64,000 nt of DNA, taken from positions 1 to 64,000 of the forward strand of contig DDYB01000025.1 in assembly GCA_002347265.1 (NCBI GenBank), written 5' to 3'. A program made the position numbers and the translations under genes. The DNA comes from Desulfobacteraceae bacterium UBA2245. Its GTDB lineage: Bacteria > Desulfobacterota > Desulfobacteria > Desulfobacterales > UBA2245. The notes under the pieces are model-generated. The model saw nothing but the letters and a program-made list of their open reading frames with translations, was not told where the DNA came from and did no database searches. This document shows positions 16,920-25,705 of this stretch, piece by piece. How positions within the stretch are numbered: the stretch's first letter is position 1; every line of letters starts with the position of its first letter.

Positions 16920-18926
16920 ATGAAGGAATGGATCGTATGTTTTTGCGCTTGTCTGATTCTGTGGACGACGCCTGGGCTGTGCTTTGAGGCGGAAAACCAA
17001 GCGGAGTCCCCGGTTCTGGAAACCGTGGTGGTGACCGGGGCAAGAACCGAGCAGAAAATTGAAACAGTAGCCGCCAATGTCACGGTGATCGATCAGAAAG
17101 CCATTGAATCCTCCAACGCCAAATCCGTTGTCGATCTGCTGCGGGTCGAGGAGGGAATTGTGGTAAAAGATCTGTTGGGCAACGGCCGGCAGGCTCAGGT
17201 TGATCTGCGGGGATACGGAGAAACGGGTCCCTACAATACCCTGGTGCTGGTAGACGGCCGTCGGGTCAACGAGATCGATCTGAGCGGAGTGGACTGGACC
17301 CAGGTCCCCCTGAATCAGATCGAGCGCATCGAGATTGTCCGCGGCGCCGGGAGCGTGCTTTACGGCGATAATGCCGTGGGCGGGGTGATCAACATCATCA
17401 CCAAAGCGCCGGGCGCCGAACCTCAGGCTCGAGTCGAGCTGTCCGGCGGCAGTTACGGAAAAAACACCCAGTCCGCCTATGTGAGCGGCGGCAGCGAAAA
17501 GTTTGCGGCCGCTGTTTTTGCAGACCGGGACGTCAGCGACGGATACCGTGACAACGGAGATTTTACGGCCCTGGATGTGGGCTTCAAGATGTTTCTGTAC
17601 CCTTCGGAATCCCTGACCATGCGTCTGGACGGCTCGCGTCATTCAGATGAATACGGCCTGCCCGGCGCTCTGACCGAGGCCGAGATGGCTGTCGATCGCA
17701 GAGCTACCAACAGCCCGCAGGACAATGCCGATAACGACGAACATTACCTTCGATACAGCGTCGACTGGGAGACAGGCGCCGGAAATTTCATCACAGATAT
17801 TGCCTGGCGCGAGCGCAGTTCCATATCGCGATGGGCCAGCTGGTCATGGTTCACCGATTCGGATATCGAGACCTGGTCCATTACCCCCCGATATGTCAAC
17901 ACCGGTGATGTTTTCGGGCATGAGAACACCCTGACGGCGGGCGTGGATGCTTATTGGACCCAGATGGACCTCGGGAGTTATTACAGCTCCGACATGAATG
18001 ATCCCAGCGAGATTTCCGACATCGAGCGGGATTCTCTCGGACTCTATGTTCAGGACGACCTTTCCGTGTTTGAAAATCTGATTTTCGGTCTGGGCGCGCG
18101 GTTTGAAAAGGTCCGATACGATTTGAATAAAAAAGATCTCACGGGCTGGTATTCTCCCCTGGACGCGGAGGTGGATGATGAGGAGTACGCCTGCAGCGCC
18201 GGACTGACCTATCTTTACGGCGAGAACTCATCGGCTTTTGCCAGGTATAACCGGAGCCTTCGGTATCCCCTGGTGGATGAACTGGTGGTGTATGATTTTA
18301 TGTCCGGTTCGATCGTGGTCAATGAGAATCTGAAGCCCCAGACCGGCAACCATTATGATTTCGGCATCCGGCATAATTTCACTTCAAAACTTCAGGCCAG
18401 GGCCACGGTGTTCTTTTCGAGGATCGAAGACGAGATCTTTTACAACAAGGCCACCTATTCCAACGAAAACCATCCCAAGACCTCCCATCATGGCGTGGAG
18501 ACGGGGATTCGGGCGGATCTGTCCGATCATTTCACTATTTTCGGCAATTATACCTATGAAAACGCCGTCTTTGAAGCGGATCCGTACAAAGACAATGATA
18601 TTCCCGGCGTTGCCGCACACAAGGCCAACATCGGCATTCTGGTGCGGGACCTGACGCCGGGACTGATTCTGTCCGCATTATACAACTACGTGGGAACCAG
18701 TTACGCCATCAGCGACATGGCCAACGTGCTGGATAAGCAAAAGGCCTATTATACGGTGGATCTGAAAGCCTCATACAAATGGAAAGGCATTCGCGGCTTT
18801 GTCGGCGTGAACAATATCACGGACCAGCAGTATTCCGAATATGTGGTGGCGAGTTCTGCAGGGTACCGCGCGTTTTATCCGGCGCCGGAACGAAACTGGA
18901 CCGCCGGAATTCAAGTCGAGTTTTAA
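16920..18926 (+). CDS. btuB: TonB-dependent outer-membrane receptor, BtuB-like
   Basis: 668 aa from the ATG at 16920. AAGGAGG at 16908-16914 favours it over a GTG 3 nt upstream. It has a signal peptide (WIVCFCACLILWTTPGLCF), a TonB box near ETVVVTGA and a plug domain (VLVDGRRVNEIDL, IERIEIVRGAGSVLYGDNA). A beta-barrel follows, ending in a terminal phenylalanine. The B12 riboswitch directly upstream makes cobamide or cobinamide the likely cargo. Sequence alone would only say TonB receptor. It pairs with the ExbB-ExbD-TonB genes downstream. Confidence 0.9.
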   Translation: MKEWIVCFCACLILWTTPGLCFEAENQAESPVLETVVVTGARTEQKIETVAANVTVIDQKAIESSNAKSVVDLLRVEEGIVVKDLLGNGRQAQVDLRGYGETGPYNTLVLVDGRRVNEIDLSGVDWTQVPLNQIERIEIVRGAGSVLYGDNAVGGVINIITKAPGAEPQARVELSGGSYGKNTQSAYVSGGSEKFAAAVFADRDVSDGYRDNGDFTALDVGFKMFLYPSESLTMRLDGSRHSDEYGLPGALTEAEMAVDRRATNSPQDNADNDEHYLRYSVDWETGAGNFITDIAWRERSSISRWASWSWFTDSDIETWSITPRYVNTGDVFGHENTLTAGVDAYWTQMDLGSYYSSDMNDPSEISDIERDSLGLYVQDDLSVFENLIFGLGARFEKVRYDLNKKDLTGWYSPLDAEVDDEEYACSAGLTYLYGENSSAFARYNRSLRYPLVDELVVYDFMSGSIVVNENLKPQTGNHYDFGIRHNFTSKLQARATVFFSRIEDEIFYNKATYSNENHPKTSHHGVETGIRADLSDHFTIFGNYTYENAVFEADPYKDNDIPGVAAHKANIGILVRDLTPGLILSALYNYVGTSYAISDMANVLDKQKAYYTVDLKASYKWKGIRGFVGVNNITDQQYSEYVVASSAGYRAFYPAPERNWTAGIQVEF

Positions 18927-18972
18927 TTCGAAAGGTTTTACTCCGATCTCTGAGGATCGGCATGCTCCCGGC

Positions 18973-19011
18973 CGGGAAGGGGTGACCTGAAACCCCTTCC
19001 CGTGCATTTTT
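18973..19011 (+). terminator. Intrinsic terminator after the receptor gene
   Basis: An 11-bp stem CGGGAAGGGGT / ACCCCTTCCCG with an 8-nt loop, followed by GTGCATTTTT. It separates the receptor transcript from exbB, so exbB-exbD-tonB probably has its own promoter or depends on read-through. Confidence 0.8.
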
Positions 19012-19179
19012 GTTGTCATGCAGATTATCCAGCCTGTTGAACAAAAATTCATATTCGTGTAGAAAAGTTCTGTTATCGAGATGTTCGGCAGGCATATGAG
19101 GCTTGATTTTATATGATAATAGCCCAGGCATTTTCATGCTTTATCGTGCTCCCAGCGGGCACGGGGTCGGGGGAAAATT

Positions 19180-19809
19180 ATGCGTGAAATTTTTATCAGC
19201 GGCGGTCCGGTGATGTATCCGCTGCTTTTGTGTTCCATGATGGTGCTGACTGTCGTCATTGACCGGTTGATTTTCTGGGTCCGGGTGGACCTGAACCGAA
19301 ACCGGCCGCTGGTGGACGAAATACTTGAGCTGAGCCGCAAGGGCGATTGGGAGGCGGTCAGAACCCGCACCCAGCAGAACCGGGACTATGTGGTCCGCAT
19401 TCTGGTGACGGGCATTCTGCATCGCGAATTTTCCATGACCAAGGCGATGGAATCGGCTGCGGCGGACGAGATTCGGCGCATGCGCCGTTTCATGGGGGTA
19501 CTGGACACGATGATCACGGTCGCGCCGCTGTTGGGGATTCTCGGAACCGTGACGGGCATCATCAGCTCCTTTGAGATGCTCGGTTCAACGGGCATCGAGC
19601 ATCCTCAGGCCGTAACCGCCGGCATAGCCCAGGCTCTGATTACCACCGCCGCCGGTCTGGGAATCGCCATCCTGTCCGTATTTCCTTACAACTATTTCAA
19701 TTCGCGGGTGGACCGCGCCTCGCTGAATATCGAAAAATACGCCACCAGCCTTGAAATCGTCTATGAAAAGATCGTGTATACCAATGGAACGGCGAGGGGG
19801 GAAGAATAG
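19180..19809 (+). CDS. exbB: ExbB/TolQ/MotA-family proton channel subunit
   Basis: 209 aa with three membrane segments: about 10-30, and a pair around 115-140 and 150-175. The family glycine- and threonine-rich motif is present (APLLGILGTVTGIISSFEML and GIAQALITTAAGLGIAI). With ExbD it converts proton motive force to energise TonB. The next gene starts right after its stop codon, which indicates one operon. The upstream receptor suggests service to cobamide import, although the complex may energise other receptors as well. Confidence 0.92.
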   Translation: MREIFISGGPVMYPLLLCSMMVLTVVIDRLIFWVRVDLNRNRPLVDEILELSRKGDWEAVRTRTQQNRDYVVRILVTGILHREFSMTKAMESAAADEIRRMRRFMGVLDTMITVAPLLGILGTVTGIISSFEMLGSTGIEHPQAVTAGIAQALITTAAGLGIAILSVFPYNYFNSRVDRASLNIEKYATSLEIVYEKIVYTNGTARGEE

Positions 19810-20220
19810 GTGAAGGTCAAGATTGAGGATCGCAGGCGTGCCCGCATTGAGATGCTTCCCCTGATCGACATCGTGTTTCTGCTGCTGGTATTTTTTATTT
19901 ACGCCATGATGTCCATGGCCGTGCACCGGGGTATGACCGTGGCTCTGCCGGAATCTTCAACGGCCCGGAATGACAAAAGCCTGGTGATGTCCGTGACGGT
20001 GAGGGCAAACGGGTCGGTTTATGTGGACAAGGCGCCGGTTTCCCCGGAATCATTGACGGCGGTTTTGAAGGAAAAGGCCGCTGGCGATGAGCAGGCAGGC
20101 GCCATGCTGTTTGCGGACCGCGAACTGCCTTATCAGGCGTTGTTTCGTGTTCTGGACCAGATCCGGATGGCCGGTATCACAAGGATTTCGCTTCAAGCCA
20201 GGGCGGAACACCACCCGTGA
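19810..20220 (+). CDS. exbD: ExbD/TolR biopolymer transport protein
   Basis: 136 aa from a GTG placed immediately after the exbB stop. It has one N-terminal membrane helix with the essential aspartate in MLPLIDIVFLLLVFF, then a small periplasmic domain. A GTGA overlap couples it to tonB. Confidence 0.92.
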   Translation: MKVKIEDRRRARIEMLPLIDIVFLLLVFFIYAMMSMAVHRGMTVALPESSTARNDKSLVMSVTVRANGSVYVDKAPVSPESLTAVLKEKAAGDEQAGAMLFADRELPYQALFRVLDQIRMAGITRISLQARAEHHP

Positions 20221-20924
20221 GACGCCTGCTCTTTGCAGCCATTGCGGCCGTCGGAATTCACGGCCTGTTGTTTGTCTGGGACTTTGATCTGACGGTCGTC
20301 CCGCATCGGTCCGAGCCCGAGCCTCGCGCGCTGAATATGATTCTGATATCCCCGGCGCCGGCAAAGCCTGCGGTCAAGCCGGTTGAACACCCCCGGGATT
20401 CTCTGCCCAGGGTCCCGGTTTCTCCTCCCCGGAAAAAAAAAGCGTCGAAACCCGTTCAGCCGGTCCAAAAGCCGCCGCCGGCTCCCACCTCAATCGAACG
20501 GCGTTCCGAAGAATCCATTACGGTATCAGAAGCGCAGCCTCCTCCATCCCCGCCTCCGGTTGCAGCGTCCGATCCGCCCCGGCCAGGGCCGTCTGTACGA
20601 TCAGATTCAGAAACCGCTGCTTCCGGTTCCGAGAACCTTTCGAACGTTGTGCGCGAGGCGGTTCCCATGTACCGGAGCAATACGCGTCCAAGCTATCCCC
20701 GATGGGCCCGGAAAAGGGGGTGGCAGGGAACCGTCATGCTGGAAATTCTGGTGGACGTTGAAGGAAGGACCAAAGACATCCGGGTTTACAAATCCAGCGG
20801 ATATGATGTTCTGGATGAGGCGGCCGCGACGGCGGCAAAAAAATGGATGTTCGTACCCGGAATGAGAGGTGATTCTTCCGTTGAAATGTGGGTCCGCGTG
20901 CCTGTGTCCTTTGAGCTTCAATAA
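20217..20924 (+). CDS. tonB: TonB energy-transducing protein
   Basis: 235 aa with a GTG start overlapping the exbD stop. It has an N-terminal signal anchor (LLFAAIAAVGIHGLLFVW) containing the conserved histidine. A long proline- and lysine-rich spacer follows (about residues 40-130). A C-terminal TonB domain starts at RPSYPRWARKRGWQGTV and ends with VRVPVSFELQ. It transfers energy to TonB boxes such as the one in the receptor encoded upstream. Confidence 0.93.
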   Translation: MRRLLFAAIAAVGIHGLLFVWDFDLTVVPHRSEPEPRALNMILISPAPAKPAVKPVEHPRDSLPRVPVSPPRKKKASKPVQPVQKPPPAPTSIERRSEESITVSEAQPPPSPPPVAASDPPRPGPSVRSDSETAASGSENLSNVVREAVPMYRSNTRPSYPRWARKRGWQGTVMLEILVDVEGRTKDIRVYKSSGYDVLDEAAATAAKKWMFVPGMRGDSSVEMWVRVPVSFELQ

Positions 20925-21132
20925 TCCGCGAATTCTTCTCGCTATTTCAACCCGGCCTGTCAGGGTCGGCGTGTAAAACAAATTTGCCTAAAACATCGGC
21001 ATTTGAATGCACCGATCTTCTGCCTGATTTTGATTCCGGCTTGCAAAAAATTCAGAAACCCGTATGATGACGGTTAATTTATGGCTTGATTTCAATTGCT
21101 TTCACCGCAGGCAGCATACAAGGAGAAGCAGC

Positions 21133-22572
21133 ATGCCCGACCCCGACCAGCCCATGGGTTTCCAATCTGACCGCCCGAAATTTCTGACTTCCACTCGATT
21201 TGCCGAGTTGGGTTTGCCGCAGGAGGTCATGATGGGAATTTCCGATGCGGGCTTTGATTTTTGCACGCCCATTCAGGCTCAGGTGTTGCCCGTCTCTTTA
21301 GCCGGAAAGGATATTGCGGGCCAGGCCCAGACCGGCACCGGCAAGACAGCGGCTTTTCTCGTGACGGTGTATACCCGCATCATGGGGACCAAGCCGGGCG
21401 GACCCGGCCAGCCGTCGGCCCTTATTCTGGCGCCCACTCGGGAACTGGCCCTTCAGATTTACAACGAGGCCCGCCTGCTGGGAAGTCATACGGGACTGAC
21501 GGCCGTGCCTGCCGTGGGCGGCATTGATTATCGAAAGCAGGCGGATGATCTCAAAAAAGGGGCTGATATCGCAATCTGCACGCCGGGCAGACTCATCGAC
21601 TACATGAAACAGGGGATTTTTCAAACCGCCGGCATTCGCATCGTGGTGATCGACGAGGCCGATCGACTCCTGGATCTTGGATTTGCAAAAGACATACGTT
21701 ATATTCTGCGCAAACTTCCCCATTATGATCGAAGGCAGACGCTTCTGTTTTCCGCGACCCTGTCTTACCGGGTTCTGGAACTGACCTATGATTACATGAA
21801 TCTTCCGGAGTTTATTTCGGTCACGCCGGACAAGGTGACCGTGGAAGGCATCGAGCAGGTGCTTTACCATCTGGGACGAGATGACAAGCTTCCTTTTGTG
21901 CTGGGGTTTTTAAAAAATGAGGCTTGGAGCAGAATTTTGATCTTCGCGAACACTCGTCATGAGACAATTCGCCTGGCCGAAAGTCTTCACGCCAACGGCT
22001 GGGAAGCTCAGGGAATCACCGGCGAGCTGGATCAGAGAAAGCGGCTTCGGCTGATGGAACAATTCAAATCCGGGGATGTCCGAATCCTTGTGGCGACCGA
22101 TGTGGCCTCCCGGGGAATTCATGTGGAAGACGTCAGCCATGTGATCAACTACGATATTCCTCAGGATCCTGAAAACTACATTCACCGCATCGGCCGGACC
22201 GCCCGGGCCGGAAAATCCGGGTGCGCCATTACCTTGGCCTGCGAAGCATACGTCTATTACCTGGAGGCAGTGGAAGATCTGCTGGGTTATAAAATTCCGG
22301 TCGGATGGGTGGAAGAGGACCGATTGATTCCGGATCGATTTCCGGCGCCGGATAGGCGGCGCTGGAAAAAGGCGGGGGCTTCCGCTGCAAAACCGGCCCA
22401 AAGGTCCAATGCTCGAAGGCCGCGAAAATCCGGAGTGAATCCAAAACAAGGCCCGCCGATCGCTAAGGCGTCGAAACCGGACCCGGCTTCCCGGAATGAA
22501 CCGGGGACAGGACGTCGGAGAAAACGAGGTCGTCGTTCAAGTGAAAAAACCAGCAATTCAAATTCGGCCTGA
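21133..22572 (+). CDS. DEAD-box ATP-dependent RNA helicase
   Basis: 479 aa from the ATG at 21133 with AAGGAGA upstream. A frame opening 69 nt earlier has no site. The helicase motifs are in order: Q motif (FDFCTPIQAQ), I (AQTGTGKTAA), Ia (APTRELALQ), II (IDEADRLL), III (SATLS), and then IV-VI including HRIGRTARAGKSG. The C-terminal tail (about 400-479) is strongly basic and disordered (KRGRRSSEK), like RhlB/RhlE enzymes that bind RNA non-specifically. It probably acts in ribosome assembly or RNA decay. YhbY, another RNA-binding factor, follows. Confidence 0.92.
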   Translation: MPDPDQPMGFQSDRPKFLTSTRFAELGLPQEVMMGISDAGFDFCTPIQAQVLPVSLAGKDIAGQAQTGTGKTAAFLVTVYTRIMGTKPGGPGQPSALILAPTRELALQIYNEARLLGSHTGLTAVPAVGGIDYRKQADDLKKGADIAICTPGRLIDYMKQGIFQTAGIRIVVIDEADRLLDLGFAKDIRYILRKLPHYDRRQTLLFSATLSYRVLELTYDYMNLPEFISVTPDKVTVEGIEQVLYHLGRDDKLPFVLGFLKNEAWSRILIFANTRHETIRLAESLHANGWEAQGITGELDQRKRLRLMEQFKSGDVRILVATDVASRGIHVEDVSHVINYDIPQDPENYIHRIGRTARAGKSGCAITLACEAYVYYLEAVEDLLGYKIPVGWVEEDRLIPDRFPAPDRRRWKKAGASAAKPAQRSNARRPRKSGVNPKQGPPIAKASKPDPASRNEPGTGRRRKRGRRSSEKTSNSNSA

Positions 22573-22584
22573 TCCTTCGCAGGC

Positions 22585-22717
22585 TGTTGAAAAACAAGAA
22601 TCAGGTCCTCAGACAAGGTGCGCGGCGATGCAAGAAGCACAGCATATTCAGACGTACGCGAGCATTGGCGAGAGTCACGTAACGCTGTATGGCGGCCTTG
22701 GGCGCAGTTTTTCAACA
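22585..22717 (+). repeat. 133-bp element with perfect 11-bp terminal inverted repeats
   Basis: The element begins TGTTGAAAAAC (22585-22595) and ends GTTTTTCAACA (22707-22717), exact inverted repeats. The interior includes CATATTCAGACGTACG and GAGCATTGGCGAGAG. A decayed inverted copy lies at 5646-5742. It has no coding capacity and resembles small non-autonomous dispersed repeats. It sits between the helicase stop and yhbY. Confidence 0.75.
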
Positions 22718-22752
22718 ATCTGTCAGATGCGATGCCGGCTGTGGAGGATGTA

Positions 22753-23058
22753 GTGGCGCTTACCAGCTTTCAGAAGAAATATCTCAGGGCTTTGGCGCAT
22801 GGACTTAAGCCCGTTGTACTCATCGGTCAAAAAGGAGTTTCCGATACGCTGATTCAGGCCGTGGATTCGGCCCTGGCCGACCATGAACTGATCAAGGTCC
22901 GGTTCAACGAATTCAAGGAAAAGTCGCAGAAGATGGTTATCATCGCTGATGTTGAGCAAAACTGCCGCTGCCGGCTGGCCGGTCTGATCGGTCATACGGC
23001 GATTTTTTTTCGTCAAAATTCAGATCCGGAGCAGCGAAAAATCATGCTGCCCGGATGA
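22753..23058 (+). CDS. yhbY: YhbY-type CRM-domain RNA-binding protein
   Basis: 101 aa from a GTG at 22753 with GGAGG at 22743-22747. The frame is open further upstream, but that part lies inside the repeat element. The CRM domain is clear: LTSFQKKYLRALAHGLKPVV, the IGQKG loop, then ELIKVRFNEF and the GHTAIFFRQN end. The E. coli homologue associates with pre-50S ribosomal particles. Its length matches the family. Confidence 0.9.
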   Translation: MALTSFQKKYLRALAHGLKPVVLIGQKGVSDTLIQAVDSALADHELIKVRFNEFKEKSQKMVIIADVEQNCRCRLAGLIGHTAIFFRQNSDPEQRKIMLPG

Positions 23059-23099
23059 TCTTCGAATGGGTCGGCGGCGACCGGCGCCGCATGGACGTC

Positions 23100-23126
23100 A
23101 AAAAGGCCTTCGGGACCGAAGGCCTT
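23100..23126 (-). terminator. Intrinsic terminator of the cyclase-like gene
   Basis: A near-perfect palindrome AAGGCCTTCGG / CCGAAGGCCTT followed on the minus strand by T5. It lies 56 nt past the stop of the minus-strand gene and may also slow plus-strand transcription from yhbY. Confidence 0.8.
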
Positions 23127-23181
23127 GCCCCTGCTGATTGCTCACGCACCGCGGTACTCCGCGTCGTACGATTTTCAGGCT

Positions 23182-25479
23182 TTATGCGTATTCTTTCAAA
23201 TATCGGTAAAGTCCGGGATGGGTGCATACCTCGTAGTATTTTCTGCCTGTTGACTGAATCGGCTTCAATGTATCCGGAGATACCTCTAAAATATCGTCCT
23301 CCCGGATAATCAGCCGCTGATACTGTCTGGTGGCTGTGGGGAATATGCCGGTGTAAAGCCGGATCTCGTCTTCCTGGATTTCAGGAACCCGGCAGGAAAT
23401 AAGTTTCAGATCGATCTCACGGGCCAGTTTTTCAAATCCTTCCACGCTCAGTTCAATGCCGTTAACGTTGTATCTGAGAATCTGGTCGTCGGGAAATGCG
23501 GTTCCCTGATCGGATGCTGGTTGAAAAACATAGAGGTTGAAAGGCGCCGAACGATTTTTGATATGCTCGCGAATCCTTTTGGAACAGCTCGACATCCGGT
23601 CGGCCAGATTGATCGCCGAGGATATCATGATCGGTTTTTCGGCATCGAAGAGAAAGGTTGGAGGCGCATTATTAAAGCTGATTCCGATGCCGATCTCTAT
23701 GGGCGGCAAATGATAGGTTTTATTCCGCTGGTTGTAATTCCGAACGATGAAAATCGTGTTCAGAGACAACCCGCAGGCACGGGCCACAGCATACCATCCA
23801 CGGGGGGATTCTTCCCGTTCAAATATGGATAGAATCAGCGCATCGCCTTCTATAAAAACCTTTCCCGCTCCATATCGGGGCAGGATGTTGGAGATGGGGT
23901 CAAAAAAATTCAGGCTGAAATAGGATGCCGGATTCAATCCGGTTTCTTTCATTTGCAGCGTGATGTCCGTGGATCCACGAACATCGGCTTTTACGATGAC
24001 GTGGTTGATGATCTGTTTTTCTTCCAGTCGCTGTTCATGGGGCAGCAAAAACTCATACAACGATCGGTTCGCTCTGGAAAGTTGGATGGTTTTTTCATCA
24101 AGGGTCAGGTTGATCCGCTCCATGACGTTTTGAATGGTCTGTTGGTTGGTCCGATCGCGGTGATAGGTCAGGAGCCTTGTCAGAAATTCGACGAGGTACC
24201 GCTCGCGTTTTTTTCGTGAAATCAGCAGAATCCGATCCGCCATCTTGCGCAGCGGCTTCAGGGATACAGCTTCTCCGGTAATTTTCTGCAAACGTTCGAT
24301 CCGGTCGTGAACCAGCCTTCTGCCTTTCTGGTCGATCAGATACTGCAGTACCAGCTGCGGCGCCAGGGGGGGGCAGTACTGATGGCAAATCGATTTCATT
24401 TCAAAGATTGCCGCAATTCGGGGGATGAGGCCTTTTCCCCGAAACTCTCGGTAGAAAAAATTCAGGCACCTTTTCTGATTGCCGATACGGCTTTTTAAGG
24501 CGCGTAGATCTTCAGGAGAAGCTCCGTCTTGAACCTGTTGTTTCAGATGCTCGGAGGTTTCAAACCAGTTCATCAACAGGCCGATATTGTCCACCTGCAG
24601 CATCCATGCCTGGATTTCAGGACCCAACGACGGTTTTGCGGGAGCATTGTTTCCTGGCGATGGAACGCTGTCCCTGGAGGCAAGCTGTTCCATCAGGCCA
24701 TGAATCAGTGAAACCAGCGGATCGTAACGATGGGGATCCTCGAACCGGTTGCCCAGCAGGACATAGTGCTCCATCATAAAAAAATCATCCGGTTCTTTTG
24801 TATAAAGCAGCGGCCCGGAAAAAAAGTCGTCCGGCAGCAGATGCTCCACGCCGAAATTGGATTCGCGGATGGATTTGAGCTCCGAAGTTTGTACTTCGAT
24901 CAGGTGGCCGAACAGCTCTTTTCCGGATTGGATCAGGATATGGCGCCTGTTTTTGGAAACCGCCGCCAGTTCTTCCTTGAGTTGAAGGGCGGCGTGGGCG
25001 TCCTTGAAAGATTTTTCTTTTTGAAAGATCAGATGCCGGATCTGGTCCAACATTTTGAGGAACTGTTTTTCCAGCTCTTCGGTGAAAAACTTGACCAATG
25101 CCGCCTGGGCCATCAGATCGATTTGAATTTCCCGTTCACGTTTTGCGAGGTTAAGGGCATCCAGCAGCACGTCTATGCAAACTTGCTTGAATTCAACAAC
25201 TTCCTGTCTCCAATTCGACTTCCTGTCGGAATACAGATAGATTTCCACCTCGGCGTGCCGGCAGACCAGTGAAAAAATAAAAGCGCCGGTCGCTTTCCGG
25301 AAGTCGTCGCTCAGGTGCACATCGCAACGGATATTGTCCACCCCCAGACGGAGCCTGTCCAGGGAGAAATCGACCCGGTAGGATTTCAGAGGAAATTCCT
25401 CAGCTTTTGGTATGGATGAAAAAAATATTTTCATGCGCCTTGCGGGTGTGAAATTGAATTCAAAGACAGAGTCATGCAA
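23182..25479 (-). CDS. Large cytosolic protein with a class III nucleotidyl-cyclase-like domain
   Basis: 765 aa with no signal peptide or membrane segment. Residues 1-480 are mostly helical with charged stretches and no family I recognise. Residues about 490-650 resemble a class III cyclase homology domain: KADVRGST (498-504), EGDALILSIFE (544-554), PIEIGIGISF and SAINLADRM. Both metal-binding aspartates (D499 and D546) are kept. It could be an adenylate or guanylate cyclase, or a regulatory relative. The start is uncertain: an internal ATG at 25434 is also possible. It is monocistronic, with its own terminator. Confidence 0.65.
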   Translation of the reverse strand: MHDSVFEFNFTPARRMKIFFSSIPKAEEFPLKSYRVDFSLDRLRLGVDNIRCDVHLSDDFRKATGAFIFSLVCRHAEVEIYLYSDRKSNWRQEVVEFKQVCIDVLLDALNLAKREREIQIDLMAQAALVKFFTEELEKQFLKMLDQIRHLIFQKEKSFKDAHAALQLKEELAAVSKNRRHILIQSGKELFGHLIEVQTSELKSIRESNFGVEHLLPDDFFSGPLLYTKEPDDFFMMEHYVLLGNRFEDPHRYDPLVSLIHGLMEQLASRDSVPSPGNNAPAKPSLGPEIQAWMLQVDNIGLLMNWFETSEHLKQQVQDGASPEDLRALKSRIGNQKRCLNFFYREFRGKGLIPRIAAIFEMKSICHQYCPPLAPQLVLQYLIDQKGRRLVHDRIERLQKITGEAVSLKPLRKMADRILLISRKKRERYLVEFLTRLLTYHRDRTNQQTIQNVMERINLTLDEKTIQLSRANRSLYEFLLPHEQRLEEKQIINHVIVKADVRGSTDITLQMKETGLNPASYFSLNFFDPISNILPRYGAGKVFIEGDALILSIFEREESPRGWYAVARACGLSLNTIFIVRNYNQRNKTYHLPPIEIGIGISFNNAPPTFLFDAEKPIMISSAINLADRMSSCSKRIREHIKNRSAPFNLYVFQPASDQGTAFPDDQILRYNVNGIELSVEGFEKLAREIDLKLISCRVPEIQEDEIRLYTGIFPTATRQYQRLIIREDDILEVSPDTLKPIQSTGRKYYEVCTHPGLYRYLKEYA

Positions 25480-25705
25480 AAAATCAGATTCAAACCTACC
25501 ATATGCAAAATAAAAATAAAATAATACTTTTGCTTATTTTCGGCTTCGGCGGCCTTTACCGGCAATATTTTTGACAGGGAAATGCTTTTCTTCTATGATT
25601 GCAATTAACTCTCCGTTTTTAACCGGTTCTGAATTCATGCCGGTCTTATGGCGCGGCCCGCCCGGTTATAAAATTTGCATGGACTTTCTGGATTCGGAGA
25701 AAAGG

